DNA of 7,591 nucleotides from Burkholderiales bacterium (lineage in GTDB: Bacteria; Pseudomonadota; Gammaproteobacteria; Burkholderiales; JAEUMW01), in contig JAEUMX010000181.1 in NCBI GenBank assembly GCA_016791285.1, positions 1-7,591 on the forward strand, given 5' to 3'. Shown one piece after another: positions 1-6,334 of this stretch. Position 1 is the stretch's first letter; every line of letters starts with the position of its first letter. The notes under the pieces were generated by a model, which worked only from the letters and a program-made list of their open reading frames with translations, was not told the DNA's origin and made no database searches. The translations under genes and the position numbers were made by a program.

Positions 1-717
1 CAGAACGGTCCGGACGGCAGCGCAATGATCCCCGACATACAGCCAGTCGCGCACCTGCTTGCCGTCGCCGTAGACCGGCAGCGGCTTGCCCTGCAGCGCG
101 TTGTTGATCATCAGCGGAATCAGCTTCTCCGGAAACTGGAAGGGGCCGTAGTTGTTGGAGCAGTTGGTGGTCACCGCAGGCAAGCCATAGGTGTGGTGAT
201 ACGCCCGCACCAGATGGTCGGAAGCGGCCTTGGACGCCGCGTAGGGACTGTTGGGCGCGTAGGCGGTGAGCTCGGTGAAGGGTGGATCGTCCGGCCCGAG
301 CGTCCCGTATACCTCGTCCGTCGACACGTGCAGGAAGCGGAAGCCGTAGCGTTCGCCCGCCGCCAGGTCCGTCCAGTAGGCACGCACGGCTTCGAGCAGG
401 CTGAATGTCCCGCCGATGTTGGTCTCGATGAAATCCGCGGGACCGTGGATCGAGCGGTCGACATGGCTCTCGGCGGCAAAGTGGACGATGGCGCGCGGCT
501 GGAACTCGGTCAGCAGCCGCTCGACCCCTGCGCGATCGCCGATGTCGCCGCGGCGGAAATGGTGACCCGGATGACCCTGCACGCTCAGCAGGTTGGTCAG
601 GTTGCCGGCATACGTGAGCTTGTCGAGATTGACGACGGGCTCGTCCGACTGCGCCAGCCAGTCGAGGACGAAATTGGACCCGATGAAACCGGCGCCGCCG
701 GTAACGAGGATGGTCAT
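1..717 (-). CDS. rfbB: dTDP-glucose 4,6-dehydratase, N-terminal 239 residues (3' end outside window)
   Basis: Converts dTDP-glucose to dTDP-4-keto-6-deoxyglucose with bound NAD+, the second step of dTDP-L-rhamnose synthesis for O-antigen or other surface glycans; cytoplasmic. The frame opens with ATG at 717-715 and stays open to the edge. Visible family marks are the Rossmann loop [10 protein letters not shown] (residues 6-15), the LTYAGN segment (35-40), [10 protein letters not shown] (80-89), the catalytic STDEVYG with T133-D134-E135, the SDR pair Y159 and K163 in SPYAASK, and [17 protein letters not shown] (185-201). The family is about 350 residues, so roughly a third is missing off the left edge. 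The start fits the family N-terminus exactly, although no clear Shine-Dalgarno sequence precedes it. It is divergent from waaC. Related rhamnose genes (rfbD, rfbA, rfbC) would be expected beyond the edge but are not visible. The paralogue RffG (enterobacterial common antigen) is the main alternative name; the reaction is the same. Confidence 0.96.
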   Translation of the reverse strand, partial: MTILVTGGAGFIGSNFVLDWLAQSDEPVVNLDKLTYAGNLTNLLSVQGHPGHHFRRGDIGDRAGVERLLTEFQPRAIVHFAAESHVDRSIHGPADFIETNIGGTFSLLEAVRAYWTDLAAGERYGFRFLHVSTDEVYGTLGPDDPPFTELTAYAPNSPYAASKAASDHLVRAYHHTYGLPAVTTNCSNNYGPFQFPEKLIPLMINNALQGKPLPVYGDGKQVRDWLYVGDHCAAVRTVL

Positions 718-778
718 GGGAAAGGATGAAGCCGATTTGCTTCGGCCAGGCCGCGTCGCCCGACCGCAAAAGCGTGCC

Positions 779-805
779 ATTTTAGCAGCAAGTACTGCAC
801 TGCAA
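779..805 (-). promoter_or_regulatory. Probable sigma-70 promoter for rfbB, extended -10
   Basis: On the minus strand TAAAAT (784-779) matches the -10 consensus at five of six positions and is preceded by TGC (787-785), an extended -10 element. A TTGCAG hexamer (805-800) lies upstream with a short 15-nt spacer, which the extended -10 could tolerate. The predicted start near 772 leaves a leader of about 55 nt before the rfbB ATG. This is the only AT-rich patch in the intergenic region. Inferred from motif match only. Confidence 0.55.
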
Positions 806-951
806 CCGAACCGCGCCGAGTCCTTGCCGCAGCCCCCGGAGCAAGCGCGCCGGCGAATCCCGACGCCCGACTGGCCGAGGCGGACGTGGCCGTGCTAACG
901 TCGCGGCTCACGCGATTTCCCCTTTTCGACATCTTGCCCTTTCTCCAGATC

Positions 952-973
952 GGCGGGGCGTGCCGCCCCCGCC
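952..973 (+). repeat. G+C-rich inverted repeat in the waaC leader
   Basis: GGCGGGG (952-958) pairs perfectly with CCCCGCC (967-973) around an 8-nt loop, about 75 bases upstream of the waaC ATG. There is no T-run on either side on either strand, so it is not a standard intrinsic terminator. It could be a leader structure or chance in such G+C-rich DNA. Confidence 0.35.
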
Positions 974-1049
974 TCGGAACGTCCGTCGTGCGCGCGGCCG
1001 GCATCGTCCGACGCGGCCAGCCCCGGCACCTCGCCCTCGCTGCCGACGC

Positions 1050-2018
1050 ATGACGCGCATCCTGCTCGTCAAGACCTCGTCCATGGGGGACATCGTCCAC
1101 GCGCTGCCGGTGGTGGCCGACATCCATGGCGCCTGCCCAGGGGCGGAGATCCACTGGCTGGTCGAGGAGTCCTACAGCACCGTGCCGCGCATGCATCCCG
1201 GCATCGCCCGGGTGATCGTGGTGGCCTTTCGACGCTGGCGCAACCAGCTCTTCCACCGCGACACCTGGCGCGAGATCGCGGCATATCGGCGGAAGTTGCG
1301 GGAACCCCACGACTACGTGATCGACGCGCAGGGGCTCACCAAGAGTGCACTGCTCGCCCTGGCCGCGCGCGGACCGCGCTGCGGCTACGCCTGGGGCAGC
1401 GGCCGCGACGATTTCGCGACCCTCTTCTACCAGCGGCGCTTCGAGGTTTCCCTCGGCATTCACGCGGTGGAGCGCAACCGAGAGCTGGTCGCGGCCTCCA
1501 TCGGCTATGCGCTGCCGGAAACCATCGATTACGGCATATGCGCCCCGCCCCGGGCAGAGTTTCCCGGACTGTACGAGCTCGCTGCGCAGCCGTACGCAGT
1601 GCTTCTGCATGCCACCAGCCGCCCCGAGAAGTTCTGGCCGGAAGACCGCTGGGTGGCGCTCGGCGTCCACCTGCAGCGGCAGGGCATCCGGTCGCTGCTG
1701 CCCTGGGGCGGCGCGGAAGAGCGCGCGCGCAGCGAACGCCTGGCAGCGGCGATCCCGGAGGCGCGGTTGCCGCCCGCCCTTTCCCTGTCCGCGCTTGCGG
1801 CGTTGCTGGGCGACGCGCACGCGGTGGTCGGCGTGGATACCGGACTGACCCATCTCGCCGTTGCACTGGGCCGGCCGACGGTGGGCCTGTACTGCGCCAC
1901 CGAGCCCGGGCTGAACGGCGTCTATGGCAAGGCGACGGCCGTCAATCTGGGCGGCATGGGGACGCCGCCCACGGTCGAAAAGGTGGTGGAGACGCTCGCC
2001 CGGATCGCGCCGCCATGA
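1050..2018 (+). CDS. waaC: Lipopolysaccharide heptosyltransferase I
   Basis: Transfers the first L-glycero-D-manno-heptose from ADP-heptose to Kdo of Kdo2-lipid A at the inner face of the cytoplasmic membrane (GT-B fold, glycosyltransferase family 9). At 322 residues it matches E. coli WaaC (about 319). Visible: the N-terminal ILLVKTSSMGDIVHALP with D14, equivalent to the proposed catalytic base D13 of E. coli; IDAQGLTKSA (91-100); HATSRPEKFWP with K194; WGGAEE with E223; and the donor-site VDTGLTHLA with D263, T264, G265 and H268. The ATG at 1050 is chosen because the family begins M-x-I-L-(I/L)-V-K-T-S-S-(L/M)-G-D. The frame continues upstream to GTG 960, but that extension is low-complexity Pro/Arg. 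No clear Shine-Dalgarno is visible. The stop overlaps the waaA start (ATGA), so the two are co-transcribed and probably translationally coupled. Confidence 0.96.
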   Translation: MTRILLVKTSSMGDIVHALPVVADIHGACPGAEIHWLVEESYSTVPRMHPGIARVIVVAFRRWRNQLFHRDTWREIAAYRRKLREPHDYVIDAQGLTKSALLALAARGPRCGYAWGSGRDDFATLFYQRRFEVSLGIHAVERNRELVAASIGYALPETIDYGICAPPRAEFPGLYELAAQPYAVLLHATSRPEKFWPEDRWVALGVHLQRQGIRSLLPWGGAEERARSERLAAAIPEARLPPALSLSALAALLGDAHAVVGVDTGLTHLAVALGRPTVGLYCATEPGLNGVYGKATAVNLGGMGTPPTVEKVVETLARIAPP

Positions 2019-3295
2019 GACTGGCGCGATGGATCTACTCCGCACTTTTCATGCTGCTGGTGCCCCTCGTCGGGTTGCGCCTGCTGTGGCGCGCGCGCCG
2101 CCAGAGCGGCTACCTGCGCCATGTCGGCGAACGCTTCGGTTCGTATCCCCACGCACCCGATCGTCCCGTCATCTGGATCCACACCGTTTCGGTCGGTGAA
2201 ACGCGCGCCGCAGAGCCGCTGATCAAGGCGCTGCAGGCACGCTATCCGGAGCGCGTGATCCTGCTCACGCACATGACACCGACCGGACGGGAGACCAGCG
2301 AGCACCTCTTCGGCGACACCGTGTTGCGCTGCTACGTGCCTTACGATCTGCCGTTCGCGGTCAAGGCGTTTTTGGATCATTACCGCCCGACCTTCGGACT
2401 CGTCCTCGAAACGGAGATCTGGTTCAACCTCGTGGCGGCCTGCCGCCGGCGCAAGGTGCCGCTCTACCTGGTGAACGCACGGCTCTCGGAGCGTTCGGCG
2501 CGGGGCTATGGTTGCTTCCCTGCCCTCTCCCGTCCGGCCTTCGGCGCCTTTACCGCGGTCGGCGCCCAGACCAAGGCGGACGCCAAGCGGCTGCGCACGC
2601 TCGGCGCCGAGCACGTCGTCGTCACCGGCAACCTCAAGTTCGACGTGACACCTCCGGCCAGCGCGAAGCCGCTCGGCGCGCTGCTGCGCACGCGTTTCGG
2701 GCGCCAGCGCCCGGTGCTCCTGCTCGCGAGCACGCGCGATGGCGAGGAGACCATGCTGCTCGAGGCCTGCGACCAGATCGACCTGCCGGAACTCCTGATC
2801 GTGCTCGTGCCGCGGCACCCGCAGCGTTTCGACGAGGTCGCGATGCTGCTCGAAAAGCGCGGCGTGCGCTACGAGCGGCGCAGCCACGAGGAACCTGTGC
2901 ACCCGCTCGCGCGCGTCGTGCTCGGGGACAGCATGGGCGAGATGTTCGGGTACTACCAGGCGGCAGACGTGGCGGTGATCGGCGGCAGCTTCCTGCCGTA
3001 CGGCGGGCAGAATCTGATCGAGCCTTGCGCCGTCGGCACGCCGGTCATCATCGGGCCGAGCGTGTACAACTTCAGCGAGGCGGTGCGGCGTGCGGTCGAG
3101 GCGCGCGCCGCGTTGCAGGTGATGGATCTCGACGCTCTCGCCGCGGAGGCGTCCCGGCTGCTCAGGGACGCGACCACGCGCCGCGGCATGGGTCGCGAGG
3201 GCATCGCCTTCGCCCGGGCGCATCGCGGCGCCACCGAGAAGACTCTTGCCCTGCTCGACTTCAGCGCTGCGGCCGCACCGGACCATCCTCGGTGA
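2015..3295 (+). CDS. waaA: 3-deoxy-D-manno-octulosonic acid (Kdo) transferase
   Basis: Adds Kdo from CMP-Kdo to the lipid IVA precursor of lipid A, immediately before WaaC acts; anchored at the inner membrane. The product is 426 residues, the usual family length. An N-terminal hydrophobic anchor spans about residues 6-24 (WIYSALFMLLVPLVGLRLL). Next comes WIHTVSVGETRAAEPL with E62, aligned with the catalytic Glu of the SVGE motif, then THMTPTGRE, LETEIWFNL and LVNARLSERSARGY. The C-terminal CMP-Kdo site is represented by GGSFLPYGGQNLIEPCAVG and IGPSVYNFSEAV. GGQN replaces the GGHN I associate with the E. coli-type sequence, a change I recall as common in betaproteobacteria. The ATG at 2015 overlaps the waaC TGA by 4 nt. 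The last 35 bp overlap the convergent fau gene. Mono- versus bifunctionality (one or two Kdo added) cannot be told from the sequence. Confidence 0.96.
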   Translation: MRLARWIYSALFMLLVPLVGLRLLWRARRQSGYLRHVGERFGSYPHAPDRPVIWIHTVSVGETRAAEPLIKALQARYPERVILLTHMTPTGRETSEHLFGDTVLRCYVPYDLPFAVKAFLDHYRPTFGLVLETEIWFNLVAACRRRKVPLYLVNARLSERSARGYGCFPALSRPAFGAFTAVGAQTKADAKRLRTLGAEHVVVTGNLKFDVTPPASAKPLGALLRTRFGRQRPVLLLASTRDGEETMLLEACDQIDLPELLIVLVPRHPQRFDEVAMLLEKRGVRYERRSHEEPVHPLARVVLGDSMGEMFGYYQAADVAVIGGSFLPYGGQNLIEPCAVGTPVIIGPSVYNFSEAVRRAVEARAALQVMDLDALAAEASRLLRDATTRRGMGREGIAFARAHRGATEKTLALLDFSAAAAPDHPR

Positions 3296-3863
3296 CGATC
3301 AGGTCCACGTACTGGTCGTGTTCGGACATCGGCACGGCTTCGACCACCTGCACTGAAAACGCCGCCGTAACCCGCACCGCTTGCAACCCCGCCAGCAGTC
3401 GATCGTAAAAGCCACCCCCATAGCCGAGCCGGCCGCCGCGCTCGTCGAAGGCCAAGCCGGGTACCAGTGCGAACTCGATGTCTCGCTCGACCGCTGCCGC
3501 GCAGCGATCGGGCACGGGCTCCCGAATCTCCCATACGCCGGGCGCGAGATCGCGATCGAGATCGCCCACCACGAAGAGATTGAGGCGCTTGGCCTCGCGG
3601 TTCACGCGCGGCAGCACCAGGGTCTTGCCGTCAGCGAGTACTCGCCGCACGAAAGCTGCGGTCTCGAATTCCGCGCCCATCGACATGTATGCGAGAACGA
3701 CCGATGCACGCCGATACTCCGGCAGCGCGATCAGGGTGTCCGTGATGCGACGGCTGAATGCCGCCCGAACAGGGGGGGAAAGAGCCTCGCGCCGCGTGCG
3801 CAACGCGGCGCGCTGGGCGCGTTTCGCGTCGACGTTGTTCAGCGGCCCCTGCCGTTGATCCAA
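3261..3863 (-). CDS. fau: 5-formyltetrahydrofolate cyclo-ligase (5,10-methenyl-THF synthetase)
   Basis: ATP-dependent conversion of 5-formyl-THF to 5,10-methenyl-THF, salvaging folate for one-carbon metabolism; cytoplasmic. As drawn it has 200 residues. The family signature VPGLAFDERGGRLGYGGGFY (134-153) followed by DRLL is unmistakable. The N-terminal KRAQRAALRTRRE basic stretch and the C-terminal HDQYVDLIVTE (182-192) also fit. The start is uncertain. The first possible codon is TTG at 3863, giving a 25-bp overlap with tolC. A CTG at 3842 sits in a CTGA overlap with the tolC stop and has AGGGG just upstream, which would give 193 residues. No ATG is available early in the frame. It is the last gene of the pcm-rhodanese-tolC-fau run and overlaps the waaA 3' end by 35 bp. 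In E. coli the orthologue ygfA follows the 6S RNA gene; here it follows tolC and I see no 6S RNA. Confidence 0.93.
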   Translation of the reverse strand: MDQRQGPLNNVDAKRAQRAALRTRREALSPPVRAAFSRRITDTLIALPEYRRASVVLAYMSMGAEFETAAFVRRVLADGKTLVLPRVNREAKRLNLFVVGDLDRDLAPGVWEIREPVPDRCAAAVERDIEFALVPGLAFDERGGRLGYGGGFYDRLLAGLQAVRVTAAFSVQVVEAVPMSEHDQYVDLIVTEDGPVRPQR

Positions 3864-5164
3864 TCGTTGACGGACACCACGTCGTTCTCCGTCAACTGAC
3901 CCACCGCGGCCTTGAGCCGGAACAGATTGATCACCGTGCTGAAGACCGCCTGGGCAAGATCGCGCTGCGCGGAAAAGAGCAGCTGCTGCGCGTTCAGCAC
4001 GTCGACCTCGGTCCGCACGCCGACCTCCTGCCCGAGCTTGGTCGAGTCCACCTGCGCCTGGGTCGAGACGACGGCCGTGCGCAGCGCCTCGGTCTGCGCG
4101 ATGCCGCTGTTCAAGCCGAGGAACGCCTGCCGGGTCGACTGGGCGACGATGCGGCGGGCGGTCTCCAGGTCCTGCCGCGACTTCTCCTGGGCCGCGACGG
4201 CCTGCCGTATGCGCGACTCGACCGCACCACCCTGGTAGATCGGGATGGCGAGTTGCACACCCGCCGTCGTGATGTTCCCGCGGAAGCCCTGGGAGGCGAT
4301 CTGACCCAGGCTGTTGTCGCTGTAACCGACCGTGGCCACGGCGTCGAGCGTCGGGTAGTGGCCGGTGCGCTGCAGCTCGACTTGCTGCCGGGCTAAGGTC
4401 AGCGCGGCATCCGCAAGGCGTACGTCGAGGCTGGTTTCATACGCCTCCTGCACCCAGGCGTCGCTATTGTTCGGCTGCGGGGGGTCGATCTGAATGCCGC
4501 GCGGCGGCCGCATGAGCGCAGGCGCCGGCCGGGCAATGATGCGCTCCAGCGCGTCGCGCTTGACCGCCAGGTCGTTTTGCAGGGCGATGCCCTGCGAGAC
4601 CACGAGATCGTAGCGCGCCTGTGCTTCGTAGGTATCGACGATGGTCGCCGTGCCGACCTCGAAATTTCGCTTCGCCTGCTCGAGCTGCTGCGCGATGGCC
4701 CGCTTCTGCGCCTCGTTGACTTCGAGGTTCACTTCCGCCAGCAGCACGTCGAAATACGCCTGCGCCACCCGCAGGATCAGATCCTGACTCGCCAGAGCGA
4801 ACTGCGTCTCGCTCTGGGTGAGCTGGGTGCGCGACTGCTGGTACTGCACGAAGTTCTGCATCCGAAAGATCGGCTGGCTCAGGTTCACGCCGATGAAGGT
4901 CGCCATGAACTGCTGGTTGGGGACGTTGCGCAGATCGCGGTTGTTGAAGGTATAGGAGCCGGTTGCGCCCACGTTCGGCAGCAGCAGCGACCGGCCCTGG
5001 ACGACTACCTCCTGGCCCGCCTGCCACGTGGACCGCGCCGCCGCGTACTCCGAGTCCTGGACCAGCGCATCGCGATAGATCTGCAGCAGGTCGGCTCCCT
5101 GCGCGATGCCGGCCGCGCCCGCGCACAGCACAGTCACCACCAGTCGAAGGAAACGCATCCGCAT
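3839..5164 (-). CDS. tolC: TolC-family outer membrane efflux / type I secretion channel
   Basis: Forms the trimeric outer-membrane and periplasmic tunnel used by RND or MFS efflux pumps and by type I secretion. The product is 441 residues with a Sec signal peptide: MRMR basic start, hydrophobic core at residues 5-20, likely cleavage after AQG (23/24), mature start ADLLQIYRDA as in TolC proteins. The two structural halves of the family are both visible through matching motifs: VGTATIVDTYEAQ (170-182) and VGVRTEVDVLNAQ (381-393). The strand segments FIGVNLSQPIF (90-100) and GVQLAIPIYQGG (302-313) correspond as well. The start is ATG 5164, four bases after the rhodanese stop; ATG 5158 (M3) is an alternative. 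No strong Shine-Dalgarno is seen, so coupling to the upstream gene is plausible. No inner-membrane pump or adaptor gene is in the window, so its export substrate cannot be inferred. Confidence 0.95.
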   Translation of the reverse strand: MRMRFLRLVVTVLCAGAAGIAQGADLLQIYRDALVQDSEYAAARSTWQAGQEVVVQGRSLLLPNVGATGSYTFNNRDLRNVPNQQFMATFIGVNLSQPIFRMQNFVQYQQSRTQLTQSETQFALASQDLILRVAQAYFDVLLAEVNLEVNEAQKRAIAQQLEQAKRNFEVGTATIVDTYEAQARYDLVVSQGIALQNDLAVKRDALERIIARPAPALMRPPRGIQIDPPQPNNSDAWVQEAYETSLDVRLADAALTLARQQVELQRTGHYPTLDAVATVGYSDNSLGQIASQGFRGNITTAGVQLAIPIYQGGAVESRIRQAVAAQEKSRQDLETARRIVAQSTRQAFLGLNSGIAQTEALRTAVVSTQAQVDSTKLGQEVGVRTEVDVLNAQQLLFSAQRDLAQAVFSTVINLFRLKAAVGQLTENDVVSVNDWINGRGR

Positions 5165-5168
5165 CGGC

Positions 5169-5492
5169 TCAGTAGCGGGGCATCGAAGGGTCGACCTGCA
5201 GCGACCACGCGTGCACGCCGCCCTGGAGGTTGTGCACGCGGCCGAATCCCGAGCGCTCGAGCAGTATCGCGACCTGCTGGCTGCGCGCGCCGTGGTGACA
5301 GATCACGACGATGTCCTGGTCCTTGGGCACCGCGTCGAGACGCGACGAGAGGGTGCCCATCGGCATCGACCGCGCGCCGTCGATATGGCAATGCGCGTAC
5401 TCCCAGGGCTCGCGCACGTCGAGGAGGAAGGGGGTAGCGCGCCCGCCATCGGCGAGCCATCTCTTCAGGCCGTCGGGGCTCAACTGCTGCAT
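5169..5492 (-). CDS. Single-domain rhodanese-like sulfurtransferase (GlpE/PspE-sized)
   Basis: A 107-residue protein consisting of one rhodanese domain, the size of GlpE. Visible: FLLDVREPWEYAHCHIDGAR (22-41), the usual D-V-R-x-x-x-E-(Y/F)-x-x-x-H-I-x-G-A block, and the active-site loop CHHGAR (65-70) matching C-x-x-G-x-R. C65 is the predicted persulfide-carrying cysteine, so the protein should be catalytically competent. It ends NLQGGVHAWS, as is normal for the fold. The ATG at 5492 is chosen because homology begins at MQQLSPDGLKRW; the frame is open further upstream, but inside the pcm-like gene. The start lies one base after the pcm-like stop (TGA C ATG) and the stop is four bases before tolC, so it is surely co-transcribed. 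The physiological sulfur donor and acceptor are unknown. There is no signal peptide, so it should be cytoplasmic. Confidence 0.92.
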   Translation of the reverse strand: MQQLSPDGLKRWLADGGRATPFLLDVREPWEYAHCHIDGARSMPMGTLSSRLDAVPKDQDIVVICHHGARSQQVAILLERSGFGRVHNLQGGVHAWSLQVDPSMPRY

Positions 5493-5493
5493 G

Positions 5494-6150
5494 TCAGAAA
5501 ACGAACCGGGCCGGATGGGGCGCGTTGCGCAAGGGGGCAACACAGGTCTCGAAGACGGGGACGGCGTTGTAGACGCCGCTGGACACGCAGGTGATGAGCG
5601 TTGCCTCCATCACCGGGGGATCGCCGATGATCGCAAAGAGCCGCCCGCCTGGCGTCAGATTTTCCTGGAATGCGGCGGCGAGCGATGGCACCGAGCCCGT
5701 GAGCGCGATGACATCGTAGGGTCCATGTCCGCCCCAGCCGCCGCCGGCGGCGTCCCCTTCGGCCAGCGTCACGTTCGATATACCGTGCAGGGCGAGCTTT
5801 GCGCGCGCCTCCGCCACGAACTGCGAAACGATGTCGACGCTGTAGACATGAGCCCCGAGACTTGCCAGCAGGGCCGTGAAGTAACCGCTGCCGGTGCCCA
5901 CTTCGAGAATGCGATCGGTCTTCTTGACCGCAAGTTCCTGCAGGATGCGCGCTTCGATCTTGGGCGCCAGCATGACTTCGCCGTGCCCGAGCGGAATCTC
6001 CATGTCGACGAATGCGAGCGCGCGGTGCTGCGGGGGTACGAATTCCTCGCGCCGGACCTCGAGCAGCAGATCGAGCACCTGCTGATCCAGCACCTCCCAA
6101 GGTCGAATCTGCTGTTCGACCATGTTGAATCGGGCCTGCTCCAGGTTCAT
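5494..6150 (-). CDS. Protein-L-isoaspartate O-methyltransferase family protein (divergent)
   Basis: A 218-residue SAM-dependent methyltransferase of the PCMT (Pcm) family. Canonical Pcm methylates L-isoaspartyl residues to start repair of aged proteins. Visible: the N-terminal ARFNMVEQQIRPW (6-18) typical of the proteobacterial branch, FVPPQHRALAFVDMEIPLGHGE (37-58), SAM motif I LEVGTGSGYF (82-91), the acidic VDI (105-107) that should bind SAM ribose, and LTPGGRLFAIIGD (165-177). The substrate loop reads PLGHGEVMLAP (53-63), whereas E. coli Pcm has GQGQTISQP, so the T-I-S segment is missing. The family assignment is firm; true isoaspartyl activity is not assured. Start ATG 6150 fits the family and has GGAA upstream; the open frame extends 75 codons further but with no homology. 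It is the first gene of the minus-strand run and is divergent from thiC. I withhold the symbol pcm because of the loop difference. Confidence 0.88.
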   Translation of the reverse strand: MNLEQARFNMVEQQIRPWEVLDQQVLDLLLEVRREEFVPPQHRALAFVDMEIPLGHGEVMLAPKIEARILQELAVKKTDRILEVGTGSGYFTALLASLGAHVYSVDIVSQFVAEARAKLALHGISNVTLAEGDAAGGGWGGHGPYDVIALTGSVPSLAAAFQENLTPGGRLFAIIGDPPVMEATLITCVSSGVYNAVPVFETCVAPLRNAPHPARFVF

Positions 6151-6274
6151 CTTTTTTCCGCCGCAGCCGGAGTGTTCAAAGCGGCGGAAGTCTACCACAA
6201 CGTGCCGCGGTGCAACGAGCCCGGAGTCCGACCTATCGATCTCGCTGCCGCGCACGGACGAGCCGATGACCCGG

Positions 6275-6292
6275 CAATGGACGCAATGGACG
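6275..6292 (+). repeat. Tandem 9-bp direct repeat, two copies
   Basis: CAATGGACG occurs at 6275-6283 and again immediately at 6284-6292, ending six bases before the proposed thiC -35 hexamer. It lies outside any supported gene. It could be a small slippage duplication or part of an upstream control site; only the repeat itself is seen. Confidence 0.6.
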
Positions 6293-6298
6293 CGACAG

Positions 6299-6327
6299 TT
6301 GATGAGAGACGGACTTTCCGCTAGGGT
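6299..6327 (+). promoter_or_regulatory. Candidate sigma-70 promoter for thiC
   Basis: TTGATG (6299-6304, four of six to consensus) and TAGGGT (6322-6327, three of six) are separated by 17 bases. The predicted start is about 6334, exactly at the 5' edge of the TPP aptamer, so positional logic supports it more than the -10 match does. Inferred. Confidence 0.45.
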
Positions 6328-6334
6328 GACAGGC

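Larger units (their letters stand above)
718..1049. other. Divergent intergenic region between rfbB and waaC
   Basis: These 332 bases hold no gene I can support. The open frames crossing them are proline/arginine-rich and match no family I recognise. Besides the rfbB promoter, the visible structure is a G+C-rich inverted repeat at 952-958 / 967-973 (7 bp, 8-nt loop) without a following T-run. No convincing sigma-70 promoter or Shine-Dalgarno sequence is seen in front of waaC. Its frame extends back to a GTG at 960, but that would add about 30 Pro/Arg-rich residues not found in the family. Confidence 0.6.
6151..6334. other. Divergent promoter region between the pcm-like gene and the thiC leader
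   Basis: With the riboswitch leader this makes a 310-bp stretch without a gene. It holds the probable thiC promoter (6299-6327), a tandem 9-bp repeat (6275-6292), and presumably the promoter of the pcm-rhodanese-tolC-fau run. The latter cannot be placed confidently: a TAGACT (minus, 6194-6189) with TTGCAC 15 bases upstream (6215-6210) is the best I see, and the spacing is poor. Confidence 0.55.

Noticed and set aside
960..1049. N-terminal extension of waaC from GTG 960
   Set aside because: The added 30 residues are Pro/Arg low complexity, whereas the family starts at the MTRILLVKTSS segment; there is no ribosome binding site at the GTG.
714..2045. Long open frame (443 codons) on the minus strand opposite waaC
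   Set aside because: It is antisense to a complete, motif-verified waaC and is rich in Arg, Ala, Gly and Pro, as expected for a shadow frame in high-G+C coding DNA.
1922..3286. Long minus-strand open frame (454 codons) opposite waaA
   Set aside because: Same explanation: antisense to waaA with every expected family motif on the plus strand; composition is His/Arg/Ala-rich with no recognisable domain.
3864..3900. 6S RNA expected upstream of fau/ygfA as in gammaproteobacteria
   Set aside because: tolC coding sequence directly precedes and overlaps fau, leaving no space for an RNA gene.
5493..5543. 17-residue N-terminal extension of the rhodanese
   Set aside because: It lies wholly within the end of the pcm-like gene; the domain begins at MQQLSPDGLKRW with a one-base gap after the upstream stop.
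6189..6215. Possible promoter for the pcm-like gene on the minus strand (TTGCAC, 15 nt, TAGACT)
   Set aside because: The -10 matches four of six, but the spacer is too short and there is no extended -10; not strong enough to list as a feature.
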